46,436 bases of DNA from Actinomadura rubrisoli (GTDB taxonomy: Bacteria > Actinomycetota > Actinomycetes > Streptosporangiales > Streptosporangiaceae): positions 1 through 46,436 of the forward strand of contig NZ_SMKU01000027.1 in assembly GCF_004349215.1 (NCBI RefSeq), written 5' to 3'. This document shows, in pieces, positions 18,086-25,003 of the stretch (the stretch's first letter is position 1; the number at the start of each line of letters is the position of its first letter). The translations under genes and the position numbers were made by a program. The notes under the pieces were generated by a model that did not search any database, had not been told where the DNA came from, and saw nothing but the letters and a program-made list of their open reading frames with translations.

Positions 18086-18141
18086 CGAGTGCGTCGGAGG
18101 ACAGGGAAGCACCGGCCGGTCCGAACGCGAAGGGGTGCAGG

Positions 18142-18804
18142 GTGAGGTCAGAGCGAACGGGGAGACGTCACCGCCGGATCCCCGCCTTGATCCTGGTGGC
18201 GGGGGTCACCGCCTGCGCCACCCCGGAGACCCGGGCCTCTGACCCGCCCGCCGAGTCCTCCGGCTGGACGGCGACCGTCTACTACACCGCGGTCGAGTCC
18301 TTCCACCACGGCCCTCGGCGGACGGTGCGCGGGTGCCCGCGCCTGGACTGCGACCACGGCCGCGACGACCTCGGCTCCTATCCGGAGGACTTCGCCAAGG
18401 CCGTGCGTGACGAGGGCACCGGCCGCATCACCGACGGCCCTCGGCGCGGGCGCTACCTCAACTGGTCGCACGACGTCGGCTACTGGCTGGACACCGCTCC
18501 GCGCGACACGGCCGGGCGTCCACTGCGCCCCTGGGTATCGGCGGCCGCCGACCGCTCGGTGCTGGCGCCGGGACACCGGTTCACCATCACCCGGTGCGGC
18601 AACGACGACGACGGCGCCGCCATCGAGGCGCGGATCTGCGCGCGCTTCCGGTCGTCCCGCTGGACGGTCGTGGACGAGTTCACCCCGGGGCTCGGCGGGC
18701 CCCGCCACATCGACCTCTATATCGGCGAGGAGACCGGCCCCGATTTCACCGAGTCCCCCCTCTACACCACGCTTCACGGCGCGTCCCTGCGTCCGTCCTC
18801 CTGA
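18142..18804 (+). CDS. Secreted lipoprotein, probable 3D/double-psi beta-barrel domain
   Basis: GTG 18142 with AAGGGG upstream gives a 220-residue protein with a basic N-terminus and lipobox V-A-G-V-T-A-C, so it is a lipid-anchored extracytoplasmic protein. The mature part starts T-V-Y-Y-T-A-V-E-S and ends with G-P-R-H-I-D-L-Y-I-G-E, a pattern like the conserved end of 3D/RlpA-type double-psi barrels (the Asp after H-I). Cysteines at C-P-R-L-D-C, R-C-G and R-I-C could form disulfides. No catalytic assignment is possible. The frame continues upstream without a stop into the hydrolase fragment, but the signal sequence fixes the true start. Domain call is by pattern only. Confidence 0.7.
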   Translation: MRSERTGRRHRRIPALILVAGVTACATPETRASDPPAESSGWTATVYYTAVESFHHGPRRTVRGCPRLDCDHGRDDLGSYPEDFAKAVRDEGTGRITDGPRRGRYLNWSHDVGYWLDTAPRDTAGRPLRPWVSAAADRSVLAPGHRFTITRCGNDDDGAAIEARICARFRSSRWTVVDEFTPGLGGPRHIDLYIGEETGPDFTESPLYTTLHGASLRPSS

Positions 18805-18869
18805 CCACGATCCGCCGGTGACCGTCGTGGCGTTGAGGGGCGGCTCGTATATCTCTGGACGGGTGTGCG

Positions 18870-19090
18870 ATGCCCCGGATCCTCGTGGTGGACGACGAGC
18901 CAACATCCGTGACCTCCTGGCGCAGGCCCTGCGGCTGGTCGGCTCCGAGGTGCGGGCCGCGGCCCGCACCGCCCTCACCACCGGGTCCGCCCTCGCCACC
19001 GTCACCCGCGTCACCGGCTTCGCCGCTTCCGCCGCGTTCGGCGTGGAGATCATGACGCGCCTCGCGGCTCATGGAGCTGACCGGCGGCCA
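18870..19090 (+). pseudogene. Response-regulator receiver remnant
   Basis: ATG 18870 begins M-P-R-I-L-V-V-D-D-E-P, the N-terminus of a two-component receiver with its acidic pocket. One base appears lost after D-D-E-P; the next frame continues N-I-R-D-L-L-A-Q-A-L-R-L-V-G, as expected of helix 1. Further on V-E-I-M-T-R-L-A-A-H-G-A-D matches the region after the phosphoacceptor (family D-G-F-E-I-M-R-R-L-R), but the segment with the phospho-Asp is gone, so an internal deletion has also occurred. No histidine kinase remains nearby. Confidence 0.7.
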
Positions 19091-19184
19091 CGGCGTGGAG
19101 GCACCGGCTGTGCTGGCGGACCTGGGCGCGCGCGGCGCCACCGCCACCCCGTACACCGCCTACCCGGAGGCCACGGCCGACTCT
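19091..19184. other. Unassigned stretch within pseudogene tract
   Basis: A plus frame reads E-L-T-G-G-H-G-V-E-A-P-A-V-L-A-D-L-G-A, possibly a fragment of an NAD-binding NmrA-type protein, but the match is too short to assign. From 19490 to 19694 I see nothing but the leader of the next lipoprotein. Confidence 0.3.
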
Positions 19185-19490
19185 TTAATCCTGGCAATGT
19201 CGTCTCGTCCCTTTCCCGCTTCGCCCCGGCAGCCACCGGTTCCACCGTCCCAGGAGCCGCATCAGCGCCGGGACCAGGACCAGCCGGATCAACGACACGT
19301 CCAGGATCACCGCGGTCGCCACCAGGAACCCCAGCCGCCGCAACTCCTGGCGGGCGGCGGTCAGCAGCGCCGCGAACGTCACCACCAGCACCGCGGCGGT
19401 CAGCGTGATCGGCTGTCGCCGAGCCCCAGCGCGACAGCGTCAGCAACCGAACGCCGCGCCCGTGGCCAGCGCGTTCATCGGTGGTGGCGC
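19185..19490 (-). pseudogene. C-terminal remnant of an MMPL-family transporter
   Basis: On the minus strand, M-L-V-V-T-F-A-A-L-L-T-A followed by L-V-A-T-A-V-I-L-D-V-S-L-I-R-L-V-L-V-P-A and L-M-R-L-L-G-R-W-N-R-W-L-P-G is the typical last membrane segments of MMPL/RND lipid or drug exporters. Upstream in a different frame, N-A-L-A-T-G-A-A-F-G ends at a stop at 19440, so a frameshift separates the pieces. The N-terminal ~600 residues are absent. Oriented against the neighbouring genes. Confidence 0.7.
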
Positions 19491-19694
19491 TTCCGGGGCC
19501 GAGAAAGATCCGGGGCTGCGCGAACTTCTCTGTGCCGCCAGTACATCCAGACGCCCGCACCGGCACGCGGGTTCGGGACGCGCCGGGTCGGATTGATCAC
19601 GTCCAGGCGCGCCAACCCCGCCGGGCCGCGCCCGCATCTCACCCGGTACAGCGCGATCATGAAGGACGCGCACCGAGGACGGGAGCGGGGACCC

Positions 19695-20210
19695 ATGCGG
19701 AAGATCGTGATCACCGGGGTGGCGGTGGCGCTGGCGCTCGGCCTGACGGCCTGCAGTGGGGACGGCGACGGCAAGACCGCGGCGGCGCCCTCGTCGCCCG
19801 TCGGCTCCGCGCCCGCGCCGAGCGGCAGCGCCACGCCGGACGCCTCCTCCACTCCCGGCGGCGCGTCCACCCCCGGCACCCCGTCCACCCCTGAGGGCTC
19901 GGACGGTTCGGACGCCCCGGTGACCCAGAACACCCCGACCGCGCGCCCGGGTGGCCAGCAGATCAAGTCGGCGACCGGACGGCTGCGCTACCTGGCGCCG
20001 GGCAAGTTCACCGTCGGCAACGTCACCTTCTTCACCGCCAACGACACCGTCTTGTACGTCGCCGGGAGCACGTGCCCGGACGGCAGCACCCCGCCCGACG
20101 TCAGCAGGTGCTCCATGACCGGATTCGACGATTGGGCGAAGGCCGCGCCGCACAACGCCACCGTGCGCTTCTCCGGCCAGGCCGCCACCCTCATCCGGGA
20201 GACCCAGTAG
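19695..20210 (+). CDS. Secreted lipoprotein with Ser/Thr/Pro linker, unknown function
   Basis: ATG 19695 (M-R-K-I-V-I-T-G-V-A-V-A-L) starts a 171-residue lipoprotein with lipobox L-G-L-T-A-C and GGGAG upstream. Residues 25-85 form a Ser/Thr/Pro/Gly linker typical of cell-wall-spanning actinomycete lipoproteins. The C-terminal ~80 residues (from K-S-A-T-G-R-L-R-Y-L-A-P-G-K-F) look like a small beta domain with two cysteines, C-P-D-G and R-C-S-M, likely disulfide-bonded. I do not recognise the family. The much longer in-frame extension upstream is pseudogene-tract sequence read through and has no homology. Confidence 0.8.
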   Translation: MRKIVITGVAVALALGLTACSGDGDGKTAAAPSSPVGSAPAPSGSATPDASSTPGGASTPGTPSTPEGSDGSDAPVTQNTPTARPGGQQIKSATGRLRYLAPGKFTVGNVTFFTANDTVLYVAGSTCPDGSTPPDVSRCSMTGFDDWAKAAPHNATVRFSGQAATLIRETQ

Positions 20211-20271
20211 GGACCAGCAGCTTGGGACGACGTGAACCAGTTGCCCGAGCGGGTGGGGTCGAACCAAGTGT

Positions 20272-20904
20272 TCAGTGACTCGTGACAGCCCGATCGGCTG
20301 CCGTCCTACCTGGGGGAACGGTTCCTTGGGAAGGGCGGGTGGCCTCCCAGGCGGCCTCGATCATCTGGAAGATCTCGTCCACCGCGGCCTCCGGGTCGGC
20401 CGCCTCGCGGGCCAGCGAATAGGCGTCGATCACGAATCTCGCGATCGTCCGGCAGGCCGTTGTGGTCTGTGGCAGGTCGGGATCGGCGGCGATGGCCGTT
20501 GCCAGCGACTCCGCATGGCGCAGCCTCATCGATTCCTCGTACTCCCGCAGGGCGGGCGATGCGTCGACCATGCGCCAGATCGGGGCGGCGCCGTCCGCCG
20601 TGCAATGTCGCACCAGGGCCTGGATCTCGCGGCGCAGCGCAGGAATGAGCGGCTCGTGCGGCGTTCGGCCGGTGACCGCCTGCGTGAGGCGCTGCTCGAA
20701 GTTCTCGTCCTGCTCGAACACCAGGGCCTCTTTGGAGGCGAAGTGGGAGAAGACCGTGGTGACGGCCACGTCGGCCTCGGCGGCCACGTCGCGGATGCCC
20801 ACCGCGTCGTACCCGCGTTCCAGGAAGAGCCGCAGGGCGGTGTCGGCGATCTTCTGGCGGGTCGCGGCCTTCTTGCGCTCACGGCGTCCGGGCGGCACGG
20901 TCAC
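20272..20904 (-). CDS. TetR/AcrR-family transcriptional regulator
   Basis: 210 residues, the usual length. The N-terminal DNA-binding domain is clear: R-Q-K-I-A-D-T-A-L-R-L-F-L-E-R-G-Y-D-A-V-G-I-R-D-V-A (interrupted here only for notation), then the recognition helix V-T-T-V-F-S-H-F-A-S-K-E-A-L. The C-terminal ligand domain is of the group seen with oxidoreductase and efflux genes. Starts at GTG 20904; TAGTGT on the minus strand lies 6 nt upstream, so its mRNA may also be leaderless. Divergent from the oxidoreductase across 70 bp containing two dyads, so it most likely represses both itself and that gene. Confidence 0.93.
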   Translation of the reverse strand: MTVPPGRRERKKAATRQKIADTALRLFLERGYDAVGIRDVAAEADVAVTTVFSHFASKEALVFEQDENFEQRLTQAVTGRTPHEPLIPALRREIQALVRHCTADGAAPIWRMVDASPALREYEESMRLRHAESLATAIAADPDLPQTTTACRTIARFVIDAYSLAREAADPEAAVDEIFQMIEAAWEATRPSQGTVPPGRTAADRAVTSH

Positions 20905-20935
20905 ACCCTGACACTATCAGATACAAAGGCGGAAC

Positions 20936-20967
20936 CGTTTTGAAACGCTAACCGTTAGTGCTATGGT
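20936..20967 (+). promoter_or_regulatory. Promoter with operator dyads, TetR/oxidoreductase intergenic
   Basis: -35 TTGAAA (20940-20945), 16-bp spacer, -10 TATGGT (20962-20967), then 7 nt to ATG 20975: a leaderless promoter. CTAACCGTTAG (20948-20958) sits between the hexamers and CGTTTTGAAACG (20936-20947) overlaps the -35; both are dyads and good sites for the adjacent TetR protein. Confidence 0.7.
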
Positions 20968-20974
20968 CGGCCGC

Positions 20975-21868
20975 ATGAAGAGAGTGAGCTTCGCCGAGTT
21001 CGGCGGTCCGGACGTTCTGCAGCTCCTGGACGCCCCGGAGCCCCACGCGGGCCCTGGTCAGGTACGCGTCGCCGTGCGGGCGGCGGGCGTGAACCCCGTC
21101 GACTGGAGGATCCGTGAGGGCCAGTTCCAGAAGGTCCATCCGATCGAGCTGCCCGCCGGTGTCGGGCTGGACGCCGCCGGGGTGGTGGACGAGGTCGGCG
21201 AGGGCGTCGAAGGGGTCGAGGTCGGCGACCGCGTGTTCGGCGAAGGCTCAAGCACCTATGCCGAGTTCGCCGTGCTGTCGGCCTGGGCCCCGATGCCCGA
21301 GAGTTTGACGTTCGAGGAGGCGGCCGGGTACCCGTCGGTGGTGGAGACCGCGCTGCGCATCATCGGCCAGGTCGGTGTGCGACCCGGGCAGACGCTGCTG
21401 GCCAGCGGTGCGTCCGGGGGAGTCGGGTCGGCGGTGTTGCAGATCGCCCGCGACCGCGGCATCACGGTGATCGGCACGGCGGGGGCCGCGAACCAGGACT
21501 ATCTGCGTGGCCTGGGCGCCCTCGCCACGACGTACGGCGAGGGCTGGGTCGAGCGGGTGCGGCGGCTCGGCTCGGTCGACGCGGCTCTCGATCTGGCCGG
21601 CTCGGGCGTGATCCGCGAGCTCGTCGAGCTGACGGGGGATCCGCGGAAGGTGGTCTCCATCGCCGATCTCGGTGCACCGGAGCTCGGTGTCCGATTCTCC
21701 GGCGTGGCCGGGAGCATGCCGGAAGCGCTCGCCGAGGCCGCCGGCCTCATCTCGCGGGGGAAGCTCCACATCCCGGTCGAGAGGTCGTACACGCTCGCCG
21801 ACGCCGCGGCGGCGCACATCGACAGCCGTGCCGGTCACACGCGCGGGCGCCGGGTCATGGTCATCTGA
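20975..21868 (+). CDS. NADP-dependent quinone oxidoreductase-like (MDR) protein
   Basis: Zinc-independent medium-chain dehydrogenase/reductase, quinone oxidoreductase type, that reduces quinones or enones with NADPH. The N-terminal GroES-like domain reads M-K-R-V-S-F-A-E-F-G-G-P-D-V-L and G-V-N-P-V-D-W; the Rossmann motif S-G-A-S-G-G-V-G-S-A-V near residue 143 binds the cofactor; the C-terminus ends with the usual A-H-T-R-G-R-R-V-M-V-I variant. ATG 20975 is chosen because a -10 hexamer lies 7 nt upstream; ATG 20963 overlaps that hexamer. Expected to be controlled by the divergent TetR regulator in response to an electrophile or quinone-like ligand. Confidence 0.93.
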   Translation: MKRVSFAEFGGPDVLQLLDAPEPHAGPGQVRVAVRAAGVNPVDWRIREGQFQKVHPIELPAGVGLDAAGVVDEVGEGVEGVEVGDRVFGEGSSTYAEFAVLSAWAPMPESLTFEEAAGYPSVVETALRIIGQVGVRPGQTLLASGASGGVGSAVLQIARDRGITVIGTAGAANQDYLRGLGALATTYGEGWVERVRRLGSVDAALDLAGSGVIRELVELTGDPRKVVSIADLGAPELGVRFSGVAGSMPEALAEAAGLISRGKLHIPVERSYTLADAAAAHIDSRAGHTRGRRVMVI

Positions 21869-21891
21869 GCCGTTCCCGTGCGGTGGACGGG

Positions 21892-22470
21892 TCAGTCGTG
21901 CAGGGTGGGCCGGTAGGTGAGCTCTTGGGTGCGGCCGTCGAGCGTCCGGCTCTCGATCAGTTCGAGGTCGAAGTCGGCCGCACCCTGGAAGATCGGGTCC
22001 AGCCCGGTCCGTCCGGTGATCACGGGGAAGATCGTGACCTGGACGCGGTCGACCAGTCCGGCGGCCATCAGCGCCCGGTTCATCGACAGGCTGCCGTGCG
22101 AGCGCAACGGCACCTCGGACTCCTCCTTGAGCCGGGCGACGACCTCGACGGCGTCGCCGCTCACGAGCGTCGCGTCCGGCCAGTCGAGGGGCCCTTCAAG
22201 GGTGGTCGACACCACCGTCGCCGGCAGGTTCCTCATCCGGGTGACCCACGGGTCACGGACATCGGAGTCCTCGGCGCTTGAGGCCAGCATCTGCGCGAAC
22301 GCTCGATACGTGTTGGCGCCGAAGACCATCCGCTGCTCCTCGCCGTGCACGGCGAGGCGGTGGTCGAGCAGCTCGGGGCCTTGCTTGCCCCAGTAGCCCG
22401 TCCAGTTGCCGCTGGTGGCGCCGAAGCCGTCGAGGCTGGAGAAGACATCGAACGTGTACGTAGCGGTCAT
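21892..22470 (-). CDS. Dihydrofolate reductase-like (RibD C-terminal) protein
   Basis: 192-residue protein of the RibD_C/dihydrofolate-reductase superfamily: F-S-S-L-D-G-F near the N-terminus, V-F-G-A-N-T-Y near 50, G-S-L-S-M-N-R-A-L near 128 (nucleotide-binding loop) and the conserved C-terminal V-F/T-I-F-P-V-I-T-G. These actinomycete proteins use NADPH, but their substrates are mostly unknown and they are not the essential FolA. ATG 22470 is preceded by GAGGAGATCATC, a good ribosome-binding site; the in-frame extension upstream to 22578 has no homology. Converges on the oxidoreductase gene 23 bp away. Confidence 0.88.
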   Translation of the reverse strand: MTATYTFDVFSSLDGFGATSGNWTGYWGKQGPELLDHRLAVHGEEQRMVFGANTYRAFAQMLASSAEDSDVRDPWVTRMRNLPATVVSTTLEGPLDWPDATLVSGDAVEVVARLKEESEVPLRSHGSLSMNRALMAAGLVDRVQVTIFPVITGRTGLDPIFQGAADFDLELIESRTLDGRTQELTYRPTLHD

Positions 22471-22608
22471 GATGATCTCCTCATGCGGTTGGTCGCGTGT
22501 CAGGAATACAGACTGGCGACCGCGGCGAGACTCATCACCCTCGCACGCCTGGAGCCCGGCCGTCCCGACAAGGCGCAAGGTCAGCGAAAGTGTTGCGACT
22601 CGGCGGAT

Positions 22609-23316
22609 CTACGGCTCCCCCGCGAAATCCGGAATATTGCCCCGCAGGTTCCCGCCGCAGCCATTGAGGCCCGGTATGTTCCCACCGCAACCTGGCGGCA
22701 GCGGGGACCGGAAGGTGGGCAGGGCGACTGCGCTTCCGGTGGTTCCTGCCAGCAGCACCAGAGCCAGCGTCGCTGCTGTCAGCGCGCGGCGGGTAGAAGG
22801 CCGTGTCTTCGGCTTTGCGGATCGGAGTCGTTGTTCAGCGGCGATCATCTGTTCTCTCAGACTGTCCGCCTGTTCTTTCAGGATTTGGACCTCGGCGGCC
22901 AGTTGGGCTTTGTCCTTGCGGGTTTGCGCAAGCGTCCGCCGGCGCACCTGCTCGCGCAGGCGGTTGAGTTCCATGGCGTGCGTCCCGCCGCCGGCGATGC
23001 GTTCCCAGGCCGCCACCCACGGCCCGAGGTCTTCGGCTGAGACCATGCAGGCGTGCACCAGCGCGATCAGCTCGTCCCTGGTGGGGGCGCGGTCCCCGTT
23101 GAGGATCTTGCTGGCGGTGGTCCTGGTCAGATGCAGGCCGGCGCGGCGCGCCCTGAACTCCAGATCGCGCAGGCTCAGCTTCCCGGCCCGAGCCCGCAGC
23201 ATCCGTAGCCTCGCCACCAGTTCGGCGTCGGTGGCGACCGCCGCCAGGTCCAGATCCTGAGTGCCAGGCGCAATGTCCACGACCATTCCCGTCCACAGCC
23301 GTCTCAACGTGTCCAC
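22609..23316 (-). CDS. XRE-type HTH protein with coiled coil and membrane anchor
   Basis: Three parts are visible. Residues ~25-110 form the actinomycete helix-turn-helix domain (L-S-L-R-D-L-E-F-R-A-R, T-R-T-T-A-S-K-I-L-N-G). Residues ~118-165 are a charged coiled coil (heptads in E-Q-V-R-R-R...A-E-V-Q-I-L-K-E-Q-A-D-S-L-R-E-Q). A hydrophobic helix follows (L-T-A-A-T-L-A-L-V-L-L-A-G), then a short C-terminal tail of Gly/Asn/Pro with two G-C-G-G-N repeats, predicted outside the cell. It is therefore a membrane-tethered putative DNA-binding sensor. GTG 23316 or ATG 23286 may be the start. A 12-bp palindrome CCACGGCCGTGG lies upstream at 23369-23380. Target genes unknown. Confidence 0.8.
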   Translation of the reverse strand: MDTLRRLWTGMVVDIAPGTQDLDLAAVATDAELVARLRMLRARAGKLSLRDLEFRARRAGLHLTRTTASKILNGDRAPTRDELIALVHACMVSAEDLGPWVAAWERIAGGGTHAMELNRLREQVRRRTLAQTRKDKAQLAAEVQILKEQADSLREQMIAAEQRLRSAKPKTRPSTRRALTAATLALVLLAGTTGSAVALPTFRSPLPPGCGGNIPGLNGCGGNLRGNIPDFAGEP

Positions 23317-23368
23317 GGGCTTTCATTGCCCAGCGTAGAAGCGGCCGCCGCCATTGACGAGTGAATGT

Positions 23369-23380
23369 CCACGGCCGTGG
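23369..23380. promoter_or_regulatory. 12-bp palindrome upstream of XRE gene
   Basis: CCACGGCCGTGG, perfect dyad, 53 bp before the XRE start in a 190-bp gap that holds no gene. GTCCAC words flank it. Operator candidate only. Confidence 0.3.
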
Positions 23381-23509
23381 CGCCGGTGTCCACAACCGGG
23401 CGTGATCGGTTCGCTCACGCCGGTGTTTCGTCCATGCCTCTGGTGCCGCCGGGGCGGCCCGCAATGCCCTGGTGCGCGTCTCTTTATCCGGATGCTGGAC
23501 GGGGGGCGA

Positions 23510-24409
23510 TCATTTGCGTCTTTCCTGGGGTTCGCTGGTGATCCAGTTCCAGCTGGTGATCGTGGTGCGCATCAGGCGGGCGGCGGTCGACAGGTGGCTG
23601 TCGGTGCCCCAGTAGAGGGTGAGCTTGCGGCGGCAGCCGGGGTCGTCGACGGCGATCCAGGCCCCGGGGGGACGGGTGGCGGTGCGTCGCGCGATGGAGG
23701 GGACGAGGCCGATGCCGAGTCCGGCGCTGATCAGGTCGGCGATGGCGCTGGGTTCGTCGCCTTCGCAGACGATCTTCGGGGTGAGGTCTCTGTCGGCGAA
23801 GAGGCGGTCGAGGAGCCTGCGCTGCCAGTGTCCCTTGCGGGCGGTGACGAAGGGCTGGTCGGCGAGTTCCTCGATGCTCACCGAGGTACGGGCGGCCAGC
23901 GGATGGTCGAGCGGCGTGGCCACCCACACCGCCTCGTCGTGCAGTTGGACCGACTCCAGGCCCTCGGCGTGGATCGGCTGTGAGGCGACGCACAGGTCCA
24001 CGTCCTGGGCCCGCAGGCGGCGGGCCATGTCCTCGGCCGGCGTCCAGAGGAGTTCGACCTCGATGCTGGGATGTGCCCGCTTGTAGGCCGCCAGCGGTCC
24101 GGTGAGGGTGAGGAACGTTTCCGACGCCAGCCTCACGGTGCCCACGCCTTCGCTGGTGGCCTCGGCGACGGCTCGCCGTCCCGCGTCGAGTTCGCCGAGG
24201 GAGCGTTCGACGTGGTCGCGGAAGAGCTTGCCCGTGTCGTTCAGCCGGAGGCGGCCGGCCCGATCGAACAGCGGGGTGCCGAGTTCGTTCTCCAAGCGGC
24301 CGATGGTGCGGCTGAGCGACGGCTGGGCGACGCGCAGTTCGTCGGCTGCGCGGCTGAGGTGTTCGAGCCGCGCCACCACCAGGAACTGCCTGAGCGTGTT
24401 CAGGTCCAC
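23510..24409 (-). CDS. LysR-family transcriptional regulator
   Basis: 299 residues, standard LTTR length. The N-terminal winged helix-turn-helix reads L-N-T-L-R-Q-F-L-V-V-A and S-L-S-R-T-I-G-R-L-E-N-E-L-G; the periplasmic-binding-like effector domain spans ~90-290. GTG 24409 is preceded by GGAGGAG with 6 nt spacing; a TTG at 24424 would overlap that site. It is transcribed away from the membrane protein/multicopper oxidase/reductase operon across 129 bp of AT-rich DNA with CAATATTG and T-N11-A type words, the classic LTTR arrangement, so it most likely activates that operon. Effector unknown. Confidence 0.93.
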   Translation of the reverse strand: MDLNTLRQFLVVARLEHLSRAADELRVAQPSLSRTIGRLENELGTPLFDRAGRLRLNDTGKLFRDHVERSLGELDAGRRAVAEATSEGVGTVRLASETFLTLTGPLAAYKRAHPSIEVELLWTPAEDMARRLRAQDVDLCVASQPIHAEGLESVQLHDEAVWVATPLDHPLAARTSVSIEELADQPFVTARKGHWQRRLLDRLFADRDLTPKIVCEGDEPSAIADLISAGLGIGLVPSIARRTATRPPGAWIAVDDPGCRRKLTLYWGTDSHLSTAARLMRTTITSWNWITSEPQERRK

Positions 24410-24470
24410 GGCCCTCTCCTCCAACTGAGGTCATGCCTGCAGCGTGATAACTGCATAGCAATATTGATCT

Positions 24471-24499
24471 TAGACAGAATAACTCGCCGATCATAGTGT
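24471..24499 (+). promoter_or_regulatory. Candidate promoter for the multicopper oxidase operon
   Basis: TAGACA (24471-24476), 17-bp spacer, TAGTGT (24494-24499). An AT-rich patch with palindrome CAATATTG (24459-24466) lies just upstream, where a LysR activator would bind. GAGGAGG before ATG 24539 is the ribosome-binding site. Confidence 0.5.
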
Positions 24500-24538
24500 C
24501 GTGGCGATCCCGAATCGAGAAGCGTGAGGAGGACGGCC

Positions 24539-25003
24539 ATGGCCACCGCGGCCGACAAGTTCCGTCCGGCCCTGCCGGTCGCGCATCGCAGGAGGCTCAG
24601 CGGGTGGGTACTGCGGGCCGTCGTCAGCGTGCACCTGGTTGCGATCTTCGGCCAGCCGGTGTTCGCCGGCGTGTTCCTGAGCGGTGACTACGACGGCCTG
24701 CGCTGGCACGAGGCCGGCGCCAACGTCACCACCTCCGTCGGCTACGTGCAGCTGATCGCGGCGATCGTGGTCTGGGTCCGGCTGCGTCAGAGCTGGCCGT
24801 TCCTTGTCACGTTGGCCCTGGTGGTCGCCGAGACGGTGCAGTACTTCGCCGGGATGGACGGTGCGCTCTGGCTGCATCTGCCGCTGGGGGTGATCACCAT
24901 CGTCGCGCTCGCCGTGGTGTTCATCGCCGTATGGCGCCGGCCCCTCCAACGGCGCGAGCGGGTGCGGGCCACGACCGCGCAGGAAGGGGACGGCGATGAG
25001 TGA
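24539..25003 (+). CDS. Four-helix membrane protein, unknown function
   Basis: 154 residues with four predicted membrane helices: V-L-R-A-V-V-S-V-H-L-V-A-I-F-G, V-G-Y-V-Q-L-I-A-A-I-V-V-W-V, F-L-V-T-L-A-L-V-V-A-E-T-V and L-G-V-I-T-I-V-A-L-A-V-V-F. A histidine in helix 1 and another (L-H-L-P-L-G-V) before helix 4 could bind haem or metal. I do not recognise a named family. ATG 24539 follows GAGGAGG at 6 nt. It overlaps the multicopper oxidase gene by 8 bp, so the two are probably co-translated and may form a membrane anchor or electron-transfer partner for the oxidase; that role is inference. Confidence 0.82.
   Translation: MATAADKFRPALPVAHRRRLSGWVLRAVVSVHLVAIFGQPVFAGVFLSGDYDGLRWHEAGANVTTSVGYVQLIAAIVVWVRLRQSWPFLVTLALVVAETVQYFAGMDGALWLHLPLGVITIVALAVVFIAVWRRPLQRRERVRATTAQEGDGDE

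Noticed and set aside
19071..19694. Upstream extension of the lipoprotein at 19695
   Set aside because: Reads through pseudogene debris with Gln/His/Arg-rich product; signal sequence and lipobox fix the start at 19695.
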